From: Pelomonas sp937871895
Lineage (GTDB): Bacteria; Pseudomonadota; Gammaproteobacteria; Burkholderiales; Burkholderiaceae_C
Length of the DNA stretch: 64,000 nucleotides
Direction: 5' to 3' (one strand)
Assembly: GCF_046348265.1 (NCBI RefSeq)
Contig: NZ_JAXMEO010000010.1
The translations under genes and the position numbers were made by a program. Shown here in pieces: positions 1-9,215 of this stretch. Numbering within the stretch: the first letter of the stretch is position 1; every line of letters begins with the position of its first letter. A model generated the notes under the pieces. The model did not search any database, was not told where the DNA came from, and worked only from the letters and a program-made list of their open reading frames with translations.

Positions 1-131
1 TTCTCGAGGTTGATGATGTGGATCTTGTTGCGATGGCCGTAGATATACGGGGCCATCTTGGGATTCCAGAAGCGGGTTTGGTGACCGAAATGGACGCCGG
101 CTTCCAGCATCTCGCGCATCGTGACAGACAT
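1..131 (-). CDS. rpsB: 30S ribosomal protein S2, N-terminal fragment
   Basis: The reverse strand from 131 reads MSVTMREMLEAGVHFGHQTR and continues through WNPKMAPYIYGHRNKIHI, the highly conserved N-terminus of ribosomal protein S2, a component of the small subunit body. Only the first 43 codons are inside the window; the rest lies beyond base 1. The start is well supported: GGAG sits 7 nt upstream of the ATG. In most bacteria rpsB is followed by tsf, which would lie outside this window. Confidence 0.95.
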   Translation of the reverse strand, partial: MSVTMREMLEAGVHFGHQTRFWNPKMAPYIYGHRNKIHIINLE

Positions 132-304
132 GGGTCTTCTCCGAAGGTTGGTTCTAAAATCCGGCCCGAATCGCGAGGCAGCGAAACCCTTTCAGGGCTT
201 GCGGCAACGACGACACCTTTGGGGGCCGGTTTGCGATTTCGCTGCCCCGACTGAGACAGCGGCCTGGCCAGAGGATGCACCCCCGGCAAAACCCGCAGAG
301 TATA
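132..304 (-). promoter_or_regulatory. rpsB leader with long-range stem and candidate -10
   Basis: Upstream of rpsB the reverse strand has TATACT at 304-299, a candidate -10 box without a convincing -35. It would give a leader of about 160 nt. Inside the leader a perfect 10-bp inverted repeat (177-186 against 237-246) encloses about 50 nt, including a small CCCT/AGGG hairpin at 187-197. S2 is known to repress its own mRNA through the leader in E. coli. Whether this stem plays that role here is inference. Confidence 0.4.
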
Positions 305-401
305 CACAGAAGATGACGCGCCAGCGGCCTGCCCCCTCCCCCCTCCCTGTCGAACCCGCGGATCTGAGCTTCGGCGCCGGACTTGTCCGCCCCCTCGCGC
401 C

Positions 402-1679
402 ATGAGCGGCGTCCTCGCAAGCGGCCAGCGCGTGGCCGTGGTGGGCGCGGGCCTGGCGGGCGTCTGCACGGCCTGGGAGCTGGCACAACGGGGCTGCGCA
501 GTCACCGTCTTCGAGCGCAGCGGCAGCATCGCGGAACGCGCGAGCTTTGCCGGTGCGGCCGTCACCTTGCCGGCGGCGCCCGGTCTGTTGCCGGTTCAGC
601 CCAAGAGCTCGCTGGCCTGGCGTTGGCAGCAATGGCGCGCCAACCGGCAGGGCTCGGGCGGCTTCCCGGCTGCGTGGACGGCCCTCAGCCTGGCCGGCCT
701 GGAAACCCTGGCAAGCCTGCGACGCGAGCTGAGCCTGGAGGACGAATCCCACCCCGGCTTGCTCGTACTGGCGGCATCTAGCAGCGAGCACAAAGCGCTG
801 GAGGCTCATGCGTCTGCGTGGGCCGAACTGGGCGTCGCGGCCACTTGGCTGAATGCCGAATCCGCGCGCCGGCTCGAACCGGGCTTGTCCCGTGATGCCA
901 AGCTCACGGGTGCCCTCGCCGTGGCCGCGGCAGGCGCCGGCAATGGCCGCCTGTTTGCGCAAGGCCTGCGCGGCCACGCGCAGCGCGTGGGGGTGAACTT
1001 CCGCTTCCACACCACGGTCGAGGGCCTGGCTGGCGGCGCGCCCGTACAACTCCGCCACCGGTACGACCCGCCACCGGAGCCGTCGACAGGCGTGCGCCAG
1101 CGCCGAGACGCCGCCGACACGCTGTCCGCGCCGCTGGGCGAGCAAGTCGAGGACTTTGACGCCGTGGTGCTGTGTGCAGGCAGCGAGGGTCTGCGCCTCG
1201 CGGGCCTGGGCACGCCGATGGCACTGTGGCGCGAGCTGTCGGTCACCCTGCCCTTGCGAGTGCTGGAGGCGCACCCGGAGCTCGGGCCGCAATCGGCGGT
1301 GATCGATGCCGCGCGCGGCTGTGCGATCGCGCGCATCGGGCAGCGCGTCCGCGTGGCGGGCCGCCACGCACTGGTGAGCCCCACCGAACGCGCGCCCGGC
1401 CCCGAGGACTTTGAACTGCTGCACCGCGCACTGCAGGCCTGGTTTCCCGGCAGCGGCCAGCACGCGCAAGCCGTGCACTGGCACGGCGTCCGCGCGGTCG
1501 TGCCTGACGGTGCCCCGCTGCTGGGCCGCACGGCGCAGGCGGGCATCTGGCTGCACAACGCAGCCACCGACTGGGGCTGGGGCTTTGCCTGCGGCGCTGC
1601 AGCGCATCTGGCCGACAGCATCGTGGGCCGCACACCGGCCGTTGACGCCGGCGCATTGGACGTCCAGCGCCTGCGCTGA
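402..1679 (+). CDS. FAD-dependent oxidoreductase, DadA-like
   Basis: A 425-residue protein of the DAO family (D-amino-acid dehydrogenase-like flavoproteins). The N-terminus carries the Rossmann dinucleotide motif GAGLAG at residues 15-20 followed by an acidic residue in the FERSGS stretch, as expected for FAD binding. The C-terminus has LLGR and a GIWLHNAATDWGWG segment typical of the second FAD contact. Members oxidise amine substrates such as D-amino acids, sarcosine or glycine; the true substrate cannot be read here. It is followed 12 nt later by nnr on the same strand, so the two may be co-transcribed. No signal peptide is visible. Dedicated DadA or MnmC-like roles are less certain than the fold. 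Confidence 0.8.
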   Translation: MSGVLASGQRVAVVGAGLAGVCTAWELAQRGCAVTVFERSGSIAERASFAGAAVTLPAAPGLLPVQPKSSLAWRWQQWRANRQGSGGFPAAWTALSLAGLETLASLRRELSLEDESHPGLLVLAASSSEHKALEAHASAWAELGVAATWLNAESARRLEPGLSRDAKLTGALAVAAAGAGNGRLFAQGLRGHAQRVGVNFRFHTTVEGLAGGAPVQLRHRYDPPPEPSTGVRQRRDAADTLSAPLGEQVEDFDAVVLCAGSEGLRLAGLGTPMALWRELSVTLPLRVLEAHPELGPQSAVIDAARGCAIARIGQRVRVAGRHALVSPTERAPGPEDFELLHRALQAWFPGSGQHAQAVHWHGVRAVVPDGAPLLGRTAQAGIWLHNAATDWGWGFACGAAAHLADSIVGRTPAVDAGALDVQRLR

Positions 1680-1691
1680 GAAGCTGGCAGC

Positions 1692-3155
1692 ATGCGCGCC
1701 ATTCATCCGCCGCTCGAATGCCTGCCGCTCTACGGCGCCGCCAGCAGTCGCGCGATCGAGCAACACCACGCCCACCTGCCGCTGATGGAGCGCGCCGGCC
1801 TGGCGGTCGCCAAGCTCGCCCTGGCGCTTTGGCCGGGCGCGGGGTCCATCTGGGTGGCCTGCGGCCCGGGCAACAACGGCGGGGACGGCCTCGTCGCAGC
1901 ACGCTGGCTGGCTGCGCATGGTCTGCCAGTGCACGTCTCGCTCAGCGCCGATGCAGGCACCCTGCCGCCCGACGCCGCGGCAGCGCACGCGCGGGCGCTG
2001 GCCGCCGAGCTAGCGATCCATGCCGAGCCCCCTGAGGCCGTCCCTGCGCTCATCGTCGACGCGTTGATGGGCCTGGGCCTGTCGCGACCACCAACCGGCG
2101 CCGTAGCGGCCAGCCTGCACCGCGTGGCCAACTTTGCTGCCCAGGGTGTGCGCGTGCTGGCCGTGGACCTGCCCAGCGGTCTGATGGCCGACACCGGCAC
2201 GGCGTTGGGCGAGCACACCGTGCGCGCCGACCACACCTTGAGCCTGTTGACGCTGAAGCCCGGCCTCTTCACCGGCGCAGGTCGCGCGCACGCCGGTCAG
2301 GTCTGGTTTGACGACCTGGGCGTGAGCACCCACGGCGTCGATCACCCGGCAGACGCCGAGCTGCTGGGCGACGACGCGCTGCACCCCGTGCCGCGCGATG
2401 CCACGGCCCACAAGGGCAGCCAAGGCAGCGTGCGCGTGGTGGGCGGCGCGGCTGGCATGGAGGGTGCCGCACGCCTGGCCGCCCGCGCGGCGCTGGCAGC
2501 CGGGGCGGGCCGCGTTTACCTGGACGCGCTGTCCGATGCCCCCGGCCCGGCGGACCCGGCCTGGCCCGAATTGATGCGCGCAGGCGCAGAGCCCGCCGTG
2601 GCGCAGCCCGGCGTCGTCACGCTCGCGGGCTGTGGCGGCGGCGGCGCCATCGCTGCGCACCTGCCGGACCTGCTTGCAAAAGCCGCCCGGCTGGTGCTGG
2701 ATGCCGATGCCCTGAACGCCGTGGCCGCTTCAGCCGCGCTGAGCCAGGCCTTGCAGGCGCGCACGCTGCCCACGGTGCTCACGCCCCATCCGCTGGAGGC
2801 CGCACGCCTGCTCGGCTGCACCGTGCTGGAAGTACAAGCCGACCGCCTGCGCGCCGCGCAGCAGCTCGCCGAGCGCTTTGGCTGCAGCGTGGTCCTGAAA
2901 GGCTCGGGCAGCGTGATCGCATCGCCCGGCCGCACCGTGAGCGTCTGCAGGCGCGGCAGCGCAGCCTTGGCCAGTGCCGGCACCGGTGACGTGCTGGCCG
3001 GCTGGCTGGCGGGCCTGTGGGCGCCGGAGCTGCATGCGGACCTGCACGCGCTCTGTGACCGTGCCGTCAGTCAGCACGGCGCGGCCGGCGAAGCGCTTCC
3101 CCTGCGCGCTTCGACCCTGATCGAGCGCCTGTCAGCGACGCTTGGTGCCGCGTGA
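1692..3155 (+). CDS. nnr: bifunctional NAD(P)H-hydrate epimerase / ADP-dependent NAD(P)H-hydrate dehydratase
   Basis: A 487-residue two-domain repair enzyme. The N-terminal half (about residues 1-215) is a YjeF_N epimerase domain with the GPGNNGGDG motif at 58-66, which interconverts R- and S-NAD(P)HX. The C-terminal half is the ribokinase-like dehydratase domain, with HKGSQG, LTPHPLEAARLLG, VVLKGSGS and the nucleotide-site SAGTGD motif. Together they restore hydrated nicotinamide cofactors. The fusion and length match the E. coli YjeF/Nnr type. The 3' end overlaps the convergent rnr gene by 24 nt. Start taken at the ATG 12 nt after the oxidoreductase stop. Confidence 0.93.
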   Translation: MRAIHPPLECLPLYGAASSRAIEQHHAHLPLMERAGLAVAKLALALWPGAGSIWVACGPGNNGGDGLVAARWLAAHGLPVHVSLSADAGTLPPDAAAAHARALAAELAIHAEPPEAVPALIVDALMGLGLSRPPTGAVAASLHRVANFAAQGVRVLAVDLPSGLMADTGTALGEHTVRADHTLSLLTLKPGLFTGAGRAHAGQVWFDDLGVSTHGVDHPADAELLGDDALHPVPRDATAHKGSQGSVRVVGGAAGMEGAARLAARAALAAGAGRVYLDALSDAPGPADPAWPELMRAGAEPAVAQPGVVTLAGCGGGGAIAAHLPDLLAKAARLVLDADALNAVAASAALSQALQARTLPTVLTPHPLEAARLLGCTVLEVQADRLRAAQQLAERFGCSVVLKGSGSVIASPGRTVSVCRRGSAALASAGTGDVLAGWLAGLWAPELHADLHALCDRAVSQHGAAGEALPLRASTLIERLSATLGAA

Positions 3156-5474
3156 GGCGGCCTTGGCCGCCGTCTTGCCGCTGGTCTTCCTGGTGTCGCT
3201 GTGAGCGGCACTTTTGGCGGCGCTCTTCGCGGCACTCTTGGAGGCTCGCTTGGCGGCCTGTTTGGCCGCCCTCACGGGATTGGCCTCCACAGCAGCCTTG
3301 CGCTGCTGCTTGACGGCCCGATCGACCCGGCGCACCTCATCCAGCGCCTCGACGGCGCTGAGCGGTTCGCGCGCCGCGTCGCCCCGCGCGGGTCGGGTCG
3401 CACTGGCCTTTTTGCGGCCCGCGCGTTCCGCAGCCTGCTTGGCTGCAGCGCGCCCCGGATCCACCTCCTTGACGAGGCGGAAGTCGATCTTGCGGCCATC
3501 CAGGTCGACACGGCTGACCTGAACGCGCACCTTGGTACCGACGGCATAGCGGATGCCCGTGCGCTCGCCACGCAGTTCCTGGCGCACCTCGTCGAAGTGG
3601 TAGTACTCGCCCCCCAGCTCGGAGATGTGCACCAGGCCTTCGACGTACAACTCGCTCAGTTGCACGAAGAGGCCGAAGCTGGCGACCGAGGAGACGGTGC
3701 CGGCGAACTCCTCGCCCAGGCGGTCGCGCATGAAGCGGCACTTGAGCCAGGCCTCGACATCGCGGCTGGCCTCGTCGGCGCGGCGCTCGTTGGCGCTGCA
3801 GTGGGCACCGACGACCTCCCAACGCTCGGCTTCATTGCGGGCCTTGGCCGGGTCGGGTGGCGCCGGGCGGCCGGGCCGCTTTTCGACCTTGGCCGCCGTC
3901 ATCTTGTGGGCATCCAGCAGATAGCGCTTCTCGCCCAGCAAAGCCTTGATCACGCGGTGCACCAGCAGGTCCGGGTAGCGGCGGATGGGGCTGGTGAAGT
4001 GGGTGTAGGCCGGGTAGGCCAGACCGAAGTGGCCTGAGTTGGTGCCGGTGTAGATGGCCTGCTGCATGGAGCGCAGCAGCATGGTGTGGATCTGCGCCGC
4101 ATCAGGCCGGCCCTTGGTGGCCTGCGCCAGGGACTGGAATTCGCGCGGATGCGGGTCATCGCTGACGCTGAGCCCAAGACCGAGCGCGCGCAAATAGGCC
4201 TGCAGCGCAGCGCGCTTCTCGGGCGTCGGGCCCTCGTGCACGCGATAGAGCGACGAGTGCTTGTGCGTGGCAATGAAGTCAGCCGCGCAGACGTTGGCCG
4301 CCAGCATGGCTTCCTCGATCAGCCGGTGGGCATCGTTACGCGTGCGCGGGACGATGCGCTCAATGCGGCCGTTGTCGTCGCAGACGATTTGCGTCTCGGT
4401 GGTTTCGAAGTCGATCGCACCCCGGCGCTGGCGCTCGGCCAGCAATGCGCGGAAGACTTCGTGCAGGTGCACCAGGTGCCCCACCAGCGGCTTGCGCTTG
4501 GCGGCCTCGGGGCCGTGCGTGTTGCCCAGGATGGCCGCCACCTCGTTGTAGGTGAAGCGCGCATGCGAGTGCATCACGGCCGGGTAGAACTGGTAGGCCG
4601 TGACGCTGCCGTCCTTGGTGACGAGCATGTCGCACACCATGCAGAGCCGATCCTCACCCGGGTTGAGCGAGCACAGGCCGTTGGACAGCTTCTCGGGCAG
4701 CATGGGGATCACGCGGCGCGGGAAGTACACCGAGGTCGCACGCTCGTAGGCGTCTTCGTCCAGCGCGTCACCCGGCTTGACGTAGTGGCTGACATCGGCA
4801 ATCGCCACCAGCAAGCGCCAACCCTCGACGGCTTGCTTGCCGCGGCCCTGCTTGTAGGGCTCGCAGTAGACGGCGTCGTCGAAGTCGCGCGCGTCCTCGC
4901 CGTCGATGGTGACGAGCGGCACGTCGCGCAGATCCACACGTTGCTTGAGGTCGGCCGCGCGCAAGCGGTCCGGCAACTTGGCGGCCTGAGCGAGCGTCGC
5001 GGCGCTGAAGCTGTGCGGCACGTCGTACTTGCGCACGGCGATCTCGATTTCCATGCCGGGGTCGTCAATCTCGCCCAACACCTCGACCACGCGGCCCACG
5101 GGCTGCGAGTACAGCGTCGGCGGCTCGGTCAGTTCCACCGCCACCACCTGGCCGGCGGTCGCATTGGCGATGCCGTTCTTGGGGACGAGGATGTCCTGGC
5201 CCATGCGCCGGTCCTCCGGCGCCACCAGCCACACGCCGCTCTCCAGCAACAGCCGGCCGATGATGGGGCGCTTCTTGCGCTCCAGGATCTCCAGCACCTT
5301 GCCCTCAGGCCGGCCGCGCTTGTCGAGCCGCATCACGCGCACGCGCAAGCGGTCGCCGTGCATCACGGCATGCACCTCCTGGGGCGGCAGGTAGACATCG
5401 GACGAGCCGTCGTCGGGAATCAGAAAGCCGTGACCGTCTCGGTGCCCTTGCAGGACGCCCTCGACTTCACCCAT
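3132..5474 (-). CDS. rnr: ribonuclease R
   Basis: A 3'-5' exoribonuclease of the RNB family, about 780 residues, that degrades structured RNA. Order: N-terminal OB/cold-shock domains (GHRDGHGFLIPDDG near the start), the RNB catalytic core with the acidic motif DGEDARDFDDAVY and the TSPIRRYPDLLVHR segment, an S1 domain (EEFAGTVSSVASFGLFVQLSELYVEG), then a basic Lys/Ala-rich tail of about 90 residues with KSAA repeats. I chose ATG 5474 because the in-frame extension to 5570 has only TTG starts and runs through the tRNA-Leu promoter; no strong Shine-Dalgarno marks any candidate. The 3' end overlaps nnr convergently. Confidence 0.9.
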   Translation of the reverse strand: MGEVEGVLQGHRDGHGFLIPDDGSSDVYLPPQEVHAVMHGDRLRVRVMRLDKRGRPEGKVLEILERKKRPIIGRLLLESGVWLVAPEDRRMGQDILVPKNGIANATAGQVVAVELTEPPTLYSQPVGRVVEVLGEIDDPGMEIEIAVRKYDVPHSFSAATLAQAAKLPDRLRAADLKQRVDLRDVPLVTIDGEDARDFDDAVYCEPYKQGRGKQAVEGWRLLVAIADVSHYVKPGDALDEDAYERATSVYFPRRVIPMLPEKLSNGLCSLNPGEDRLCMVCDMLVTKDGSVTAYQFYPAVMHSHARFTYNEVAAILGNTHGPEAAKRKPLVGHLVHLHEVFRALLAERQRRGAIDFETTETQIVCDDNGRIERIVPRTRNDAHRLIEEAMLAANVCAADFIATHKHSSLYRVHEGPTPEKRAALQAYLRALGLGLSVSDDPHPREFQSLAQATKGRPDAAQIHTMLLRSMQQAIYTGTNSGHFGLAYPAYTHFTSPIRRYPDLLVHRVIKALLGEKRYLLDAHKMTAAKVEKRPGRPAPPDPAKARNEAERWEVVGAHCSANERRADEASRDVEAWLKCRFMRDRLGEEFAGTVSSVASFGLFVQLSELYVEGLVHISELGGEYYHFDEVRQELRGERTGIRYAVGTKVRVQVSRVDLDGRKIDFRLVKEVDPGRAAAKQAAERAGRKKASATRPARGDAAREPLSAVEALDEVRRVDRAVKQQRKAAVEANPVRAAKQAAKRASKSAAKSAAKSAAHSDTRKTSGKTAAKAASRGTKRR

Positions 5475-5503
5475 GGGGCCAGGACTTGCTGGCTTGATCG
5501 TCT

Positions 5504-5533
5504 TTGAATTCTTCAATGGATATGTGCTATAGT
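5504..5533 (+). promoter_or_regulatory. candidate sigma-70 promoter for tRNA-Leu(CAG)
   Basis: TTGAAT at 5504-5509 and TATAGT at 5528-5533 with an 18-nt spacer resemble a sigma-70 promoter. Transcription would begin about 45 nt before the tRNA. The element overlaps the upstream edge of rnr, which is read the other way, so the two promoters may interfere. Based on pattern only. Confidence 0.5.
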
Positions 5534-5586
5534 CTTTGTCTTCCTGAGACGGCCAGAAAACTTGAATCAAGTTGACTGGTCACCTT

Positions 5587-5671
<85 letters not shown>

Positions 5672-5683
5672 AATCAAATCGAA

Positions 5684-5715
5684 GGCCAGCACGAAAGTGC
5701 TGGCCTTTTGTTTTG
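5684..5715 (+). terminator. Rho-independent terminator after tRNA-Leu(CAG)
   Basis: A perfect 9-bp stem (GGCCAGCAC at 5684-5692, GTGCTGGCC at 5697-5705) closes a GAAA tetraloop and is followed by TTTTGTTTTG. This is a strong intrinsic terminator 12 nt after the tRNA. Confidence 0.92.
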
Positions 5716-5829
5716 GCGGCCCGTCGGAGTCCTCAAGACGCCAGCCAAACAGCACTGGCTCCAGTTTCGCAATGCGACCGAGTCCCCGGACTTGAAGATG
5801 CCTGTGGAGTGGCATCGAGTCCATGGCGG

Positions 5830-6354
5830 TCAAACGGAAAACTTCCTCGCCAAGGCCTCGGGCCCCATGCCGTCGTACTCTTCGAACGGCTGGTGGATCC
5901 AGGGAGAGGTTTCCAACATCTCGCAGTAGTAGTCGGGCGTGTACGCCGAGACCTTCTTGGTCCAGATCACGGCCGAGCGCAGCTCCTGGATCGCCGGCAT
6001 GCCGCGCAACCGTTCGACCACGGCCTTGAGCGTGATGCCAGAGTCGGCCAGGTCGTCGATCAGCAGTACCTTGCCGCCGAGTTCGCCCGAGGGCATGGTG
6101 ATGTACTTGGCGATGTCGAGCCGGCCCTGGATGGTGCCGGCTTCGGCACGGTAGGAGCTGGTGGACATGATGCCCAGCGGCTTGTCGAAGACGCGCGAGA
6201 GGACGTCCCCTGGCCGCATGCCACCCCGCGCCAGGCACAGGATCTGGTCGAACTTCCAGCCCGAGGCATGCACCTTCAGCGCCAGCCGCTCGATCAGCAG
6301 GTGGTACTCATCCCAGGACACATAGAGGTGCTTGCCATCATCGGTGAGCATCAC
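5830..6354 (-). CDS. phosphoribosyltransferase (hypoxanthine/xanthine-type)
   Basis: A 174-residue type I phosphoribosyltransferase. The PRPP-binding motif VLLIDDLADSGITL is near residue 95, and the loop LCLARGGMRPGDVLSR precedes it. The C-terminal WIHQPFEEYDGM segment resembles Gpt/xanthine phosphoribosyltransferases. It would salvage a purine base with PRPP, which fits its position 26 nt downstream of purA at the end of the same minus-strand run. Substrate choice between hypoxanthine, guanine and xanthine cannot be settled from sequence alone. Two adjacent ATG codons compete as start. Confidence 0.85.
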   Translation of the reverse strand: MMLTDDGKHLYVSWDEYHLLIERLALKVHASGWKFDQILCLARGGMRPGDVLSRVFDKPLGIMSTSSYRAEAGTIQGRLDIAKYITMPSGELGGKVLLIDDLADSGITLKAVVERLRGMPAIQELRSAVIWTKKVSAYTPDYYCEMLETSPWIHQPFEEYDGMGPEALARKFSV

Positions 6355-6380
6355 AACTTCTCCTTCGCGAGCGGCAAGTA

Positions 6381-7766
6381 TCAGGCCGAATAGGGGTGAT
6401 GCAGCACGATGGTGTGGTCGCGGTCGGGGCTGGTGGACACGACGTGGATGGGCACACCGGTGACTTCCTCGATGCGCTGCAGGTAACGCCGCGCATTGAC
6501 CGGCAGGCGGTCAAACTCGGTCACCCCCGCCGTGGGTTCCGACCAGCCAGGCAAAGTCTCGTAGATGGGCTTGCAGCGGGCGATGTCATCAGCGCCCATG
6601 GGCAGCAGGTCCACCACCTCGCCGTCGAGTTCATAGCCAGTGCAGAGCTTCAGCTCTGCGAGGCCTTCCAGCACGTCGAGCTTGGTGATGCACAGACCCG
6701 ACAGCCCGTTCACCTGGGCGGAGCGCTTGAGCAGGGCTGCGTCAAACCAGCCGCAGCGCCGTGCACGGCCCGTGGTCACGCCCTTCTCGGCGCCGACCGT
6801 GCTCATGTGATAGCCGGGCGTGCCCTTCACTTCCCAGTCGAGTTCGGTCGGGAAGGGGCCACCGCCCACGCGCGTGCAATAGGCCTTGGTGATGCCAAGC
6901 ACGTAGTGCAACAAGCCGGGGCCCACGCCGGAACCTGCGGCCGCATTGCCGGCCACGCAGTTGCTGGAGGTGACATAAGGGTAGGTGCCGTGGTCGATGT
7001 CGAGCAGGGTGCCTTGGGCGCCTTCGAAGAGCAGGTTGTCGCCCCGCTTCGACGCCTCGTTCAGCTCGCGCGAGACGTCGGCCATCATGGGCTTGAGCAG
7101 CTCGGCGTGGCGCATGGCCTCGTCATACACCGGCTGGAACTGCACCTCGCCGTTGGCGATGTAGGGCTTGAGGCCTTCCGGGAAATCAAAGCTGCGCGAG
7201 CCCAGGAAGCTGGTCAGCACATGGTTGTGCAGGGCCAGCAACTCGCGCAGCTTGGCGGCAAAACGCTCGGGGAACTTCAGGTCCTGCACGCGCAACGCAC
7301 GGCGGGCGATTTTGTCCTCGTAGGACGGGCCGATACCGCGGCCCGTGGTACCGATCTTTTCGGTGCCGCCCTGCTCACGGGCCGCCTCGCGGGCCACGTC
7401 GAGGGCCGCATGGAAGGGCAGGATCAATGGGCAGGCTTCAGACACACGCAGGCGCGAACGGACTTCCACATTGGCCTTCTCCAGGCCTTCGATCTCTTCG
7501 AAGAGCTTGGCCGCCGACAGCACCACGCCATTGCCGATGTAGCACTTGACGCCGGGCCGCATGATGCCGCTGGGAATCAGGTGCAGCGCCGTCTTGACGC
7601 CATTGATCACGAGGGTGTGCCCGGCGTTGTGCCCGCCCTGGAAGCGGACCACGCCCAGCGCGGTCTCGGTCAACCAGTCGACAAGCTTGCCCTTGCCCTC
7701 GTCACCCCACTGGGTGCCCACCACGACCACGTTTCGGCCACGCGCGATTTCGCTGCTGCTGTGCAT
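6381..7766 (-). CDS. purA: adenylosuccinate synthetase
   Basis: A 461-residue enzyme that makes adenylosuccinate from IMP, aspartate and GTP, the first committed step to AMP. The N-terminal GTQWGDEGKGK loop (residues about 17-27) and GGHNAGHTL are diagnostic, as are GTTGRGIGPSYEDK and the C-terminal STSPDRDHTI guanine-binding segment. The length is slightly above the usual 430 because of a short N-terminal extension. It lies between hisZ and the phosphoribosyltransferase, an arrangement common in Burkholderiales. Confidence 0.97.
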   Translation of the reverse strand: MHSSSEIARGRNVVVVGTQWGDEGKGKLVDWLTETALGVVRFQGGHNAGHTLVINGVKTALHLIPSGIMRPGVKCYIGNGVVLSAAKLFEEIEGLEKANVEVRSRLRVSEACPLILPFHAALDVAREAAREQGGTEKIGTTGRGIGPSYEDKIARRALRVQDLKFPERFAAKLRELLALHNHVLTSFLGSRSFDFPEGLKPYIANGEVQFQPVYDEAMRHAELLKPMMADVSRELNEASKRGDNLLFEGAQGTLLDIDHGTYPYVTSSNCVAGNAAAGSGVGPGLLHYVLGITKAYCTRVGGGPFPTELDWEVKGTPGYHMSTVGAEKGVTTGRARRCGWFDAALLKRSAQVNGLSGLCITKLDVLEGLAELKLCTGYELDGEVVDLLPMGADDIARCKPIYETLPGWSEPTAGVTEFDRLPVNARRYLQRIEEVTGVPIHVVSTSPDRDHTIVLHHPYSA

Positions 7767-7810
7767 CTTTTGCTTGCCTGCTAAGAGGGAGTCTGAGTGT
7801 CGGGGCCGCG

Positions 7811-8962
7811 CTAGAGGGGGCGCAGTTCCCAGCCCGAGCCGCCGCGAACCAGTTCGCGGTCACATTCGAATTCATCGCCTTCGTGCTCATGCCCGGGCAG
7901 CACGCAAACGACGGTATGGCCCTGCTGGCGCAGGTCGCGCACCGCGGCGCGCAAGGAGGCGTCCTCGCCCCAAGGGGCGCGCACGGCCGCTGCAAAAGGC
8001 GTCTGGGCTCCCAGCGACACGATGGCCTTGAGATCCAGACTGAAGCCCACGGCGGGACGCCGCCGGCCGAATACCGCGCCGACTTCGTCGTAGCGGCCTC
8101 CGCGCAGGATGGCGTCCGGGCTGCCCGCCGCATACACGCCAAAACGCACGCCGCTGTAATAGGCGTAGCCAGTGAGGTCCGCCAGGTCGAAGCCAAGCTT
8201 CACCTCGGGGTGCACCGCCTCGAGATGCCCGTACAACCAGGCGAGGTCTGCGAGTGCTGCGCGGATGAGCGCGTGGTCAGGGAGCAGTGCCTTCGCCTGC
8301 TCAAGCACCTCAAGGCCGCCATACAGACGCGTCAGTGCGCAGATCGCATCACGCGTGGCCGACGGAAGATCCGCCGTCAACTCGCGCAGCGTGCTCACAT
8401 CCTTGGCTGACAGTGCTGCGAGCGCTTCGGGAGACAGTTGCCGACCGTCCAGCAAGCCTTGCAGCAGGCGCGCATCGCCGAGGTCCAGCACCAAGCCCTT
8501 CAGGCCGGCACGGCGCAGGGCGTCGAGCGCCAAGTCTTGCACCTCAAGGTCGGCTTCCAGGCCGGCATGGCCGTAGACCTCAACGCCGAACTGCAGCGGT
8601 TCGCGGCTGGTGTGGAAACCATCAGGCCGTGTGTGTGCCACCGGGCCGCAATAGCAAAGCCGGGTCACGCCCTGGCGATTCAGCAGGTGCGCGTCGATGC
8701 GTGCGGCTTGGGGTGTCATGTCCGCCCGCAGGCCGAGCGTGCGGCCAGAGAGCTGGTCCACCAACTTGAAGGTCTTGAGCCCGCTGGCATGGCCGGCCCC
8801 CGACAGCAGGGACTCCAGGTGCTCGATCAGCGGCGGCATGACCAGCTCGCAGCCATAGCTGCGGGCCATGTCGAGCAGTTCGCGGCGGAGTTCCTCAATG
8901 CGGCGGGCCTGCGAGGGCAGCACATCGGCGATGTGCTCGGGCAGCAGCCAGGCTGACGACAT
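7811..8962 (-). CDS. hisZ: ATP phosphoribosyltransferase regulatory subunit
   Basis: A 383-residue paralogue of the HisRS catalytic core without the anticodon-binding domain. The N-terminus (LLPEHIADVLPSQARRIEEL) and the class II motif 2-like LRADMTPQAARIDAH mark the family. HisZ joins short-form HisG to make the first enzyme of histidine synthesis and confers feedback control. No hisG is next to it here. It sits 44 nt upstream of purA and 59 nt downstream of the DUF2065 gene in the same run. Confidence 0.92.
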   Translation of the reverse strand: MSSAWLLPEHIADVLPSQARRIEELRRELLDMARSYGCELVMPPLIEHLESLLSGAGHASGLKTFKLVDQLSGRTLGLRADMTPQAARIDAHLLNRQGVTRLCYCGPVAHTRPDGFHTSREPLQFGVEVYGHAGLEADLEVQDLALDALRRAGLKGLVLDLGDARLLQGLLDGRQLSPEALAALSAKDVSTLRELTADLPSATRDAICALTRLYGGLEVLEQAKALLPDHALIRAALADLAWLYGHLEAVHPEVKLGFDLADLTGYAYYSGVRFGVYAAGSPDAILRGGRYDEVGAVFGRRRPAVGFSLDLKAIVSLGAQTPFAAAVRAPWGEDASLRAAVRDLRQQGHTVVCVLPGHEHEGDEFECDRELVRGGSGWELRPL

Positions 8963-9021
8963 GGGTAAGCGGGGCGGTTAAAAACGGCATTGTACCGGGG
9001 CCGTTTTTCAGGTTTGAAGCT

Positions 9022-9210
9022 TCAGCTCAGCGCGAGCAGCAGGGCGATGCCGGCCAGCATGCTGAGCAGCCCGATGAAGCGGATCTGCCCGTCCGTCAGG
9101 GCCATCAGGCGCGCGAACAGCTGGCGCCACTGGGCCGGGCTGGCAAAGGGCAGCAAGCCCTCCATCACCAGCATCAGGCCCAGGGCGAGCCAGAGACTGT
9201 CGCCCGTCAC
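9022..9210 (-). CDS. DUF2065 family small inner-membrane protein
   Basis: A 62-residue protein made almost entirely of two hydrophobic segments (LWLALGLMLVMEGLLPF and FIGLLSMLAGIALLLALS) joined by a short polar loop. This matches the YjeT/DUF2065 family, which sits downstream of hflC in many proteobacteria, exactly as here (5-nt gap). The function is not established. The association suggests a role near the HflKC-FtsH complex, which is inference. Confidence 0.8.
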   Translation of the reverse strand: MTGDSLWLALGLMLVMEGLLPFASPAQWRQLFARLMALTDGQIRFIGLLSMLAGIALLLALS

Positions 9211-9215
9211 GCCAG

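Noticed and set aside
192..1988. A 598-codon minus-strand frame over the FAD oxidoreductase
   Set aside because: Low-complexity Ala/Arg/Gly composition, no recognisable domain, opposite a protein with a clear Rossmann motif.
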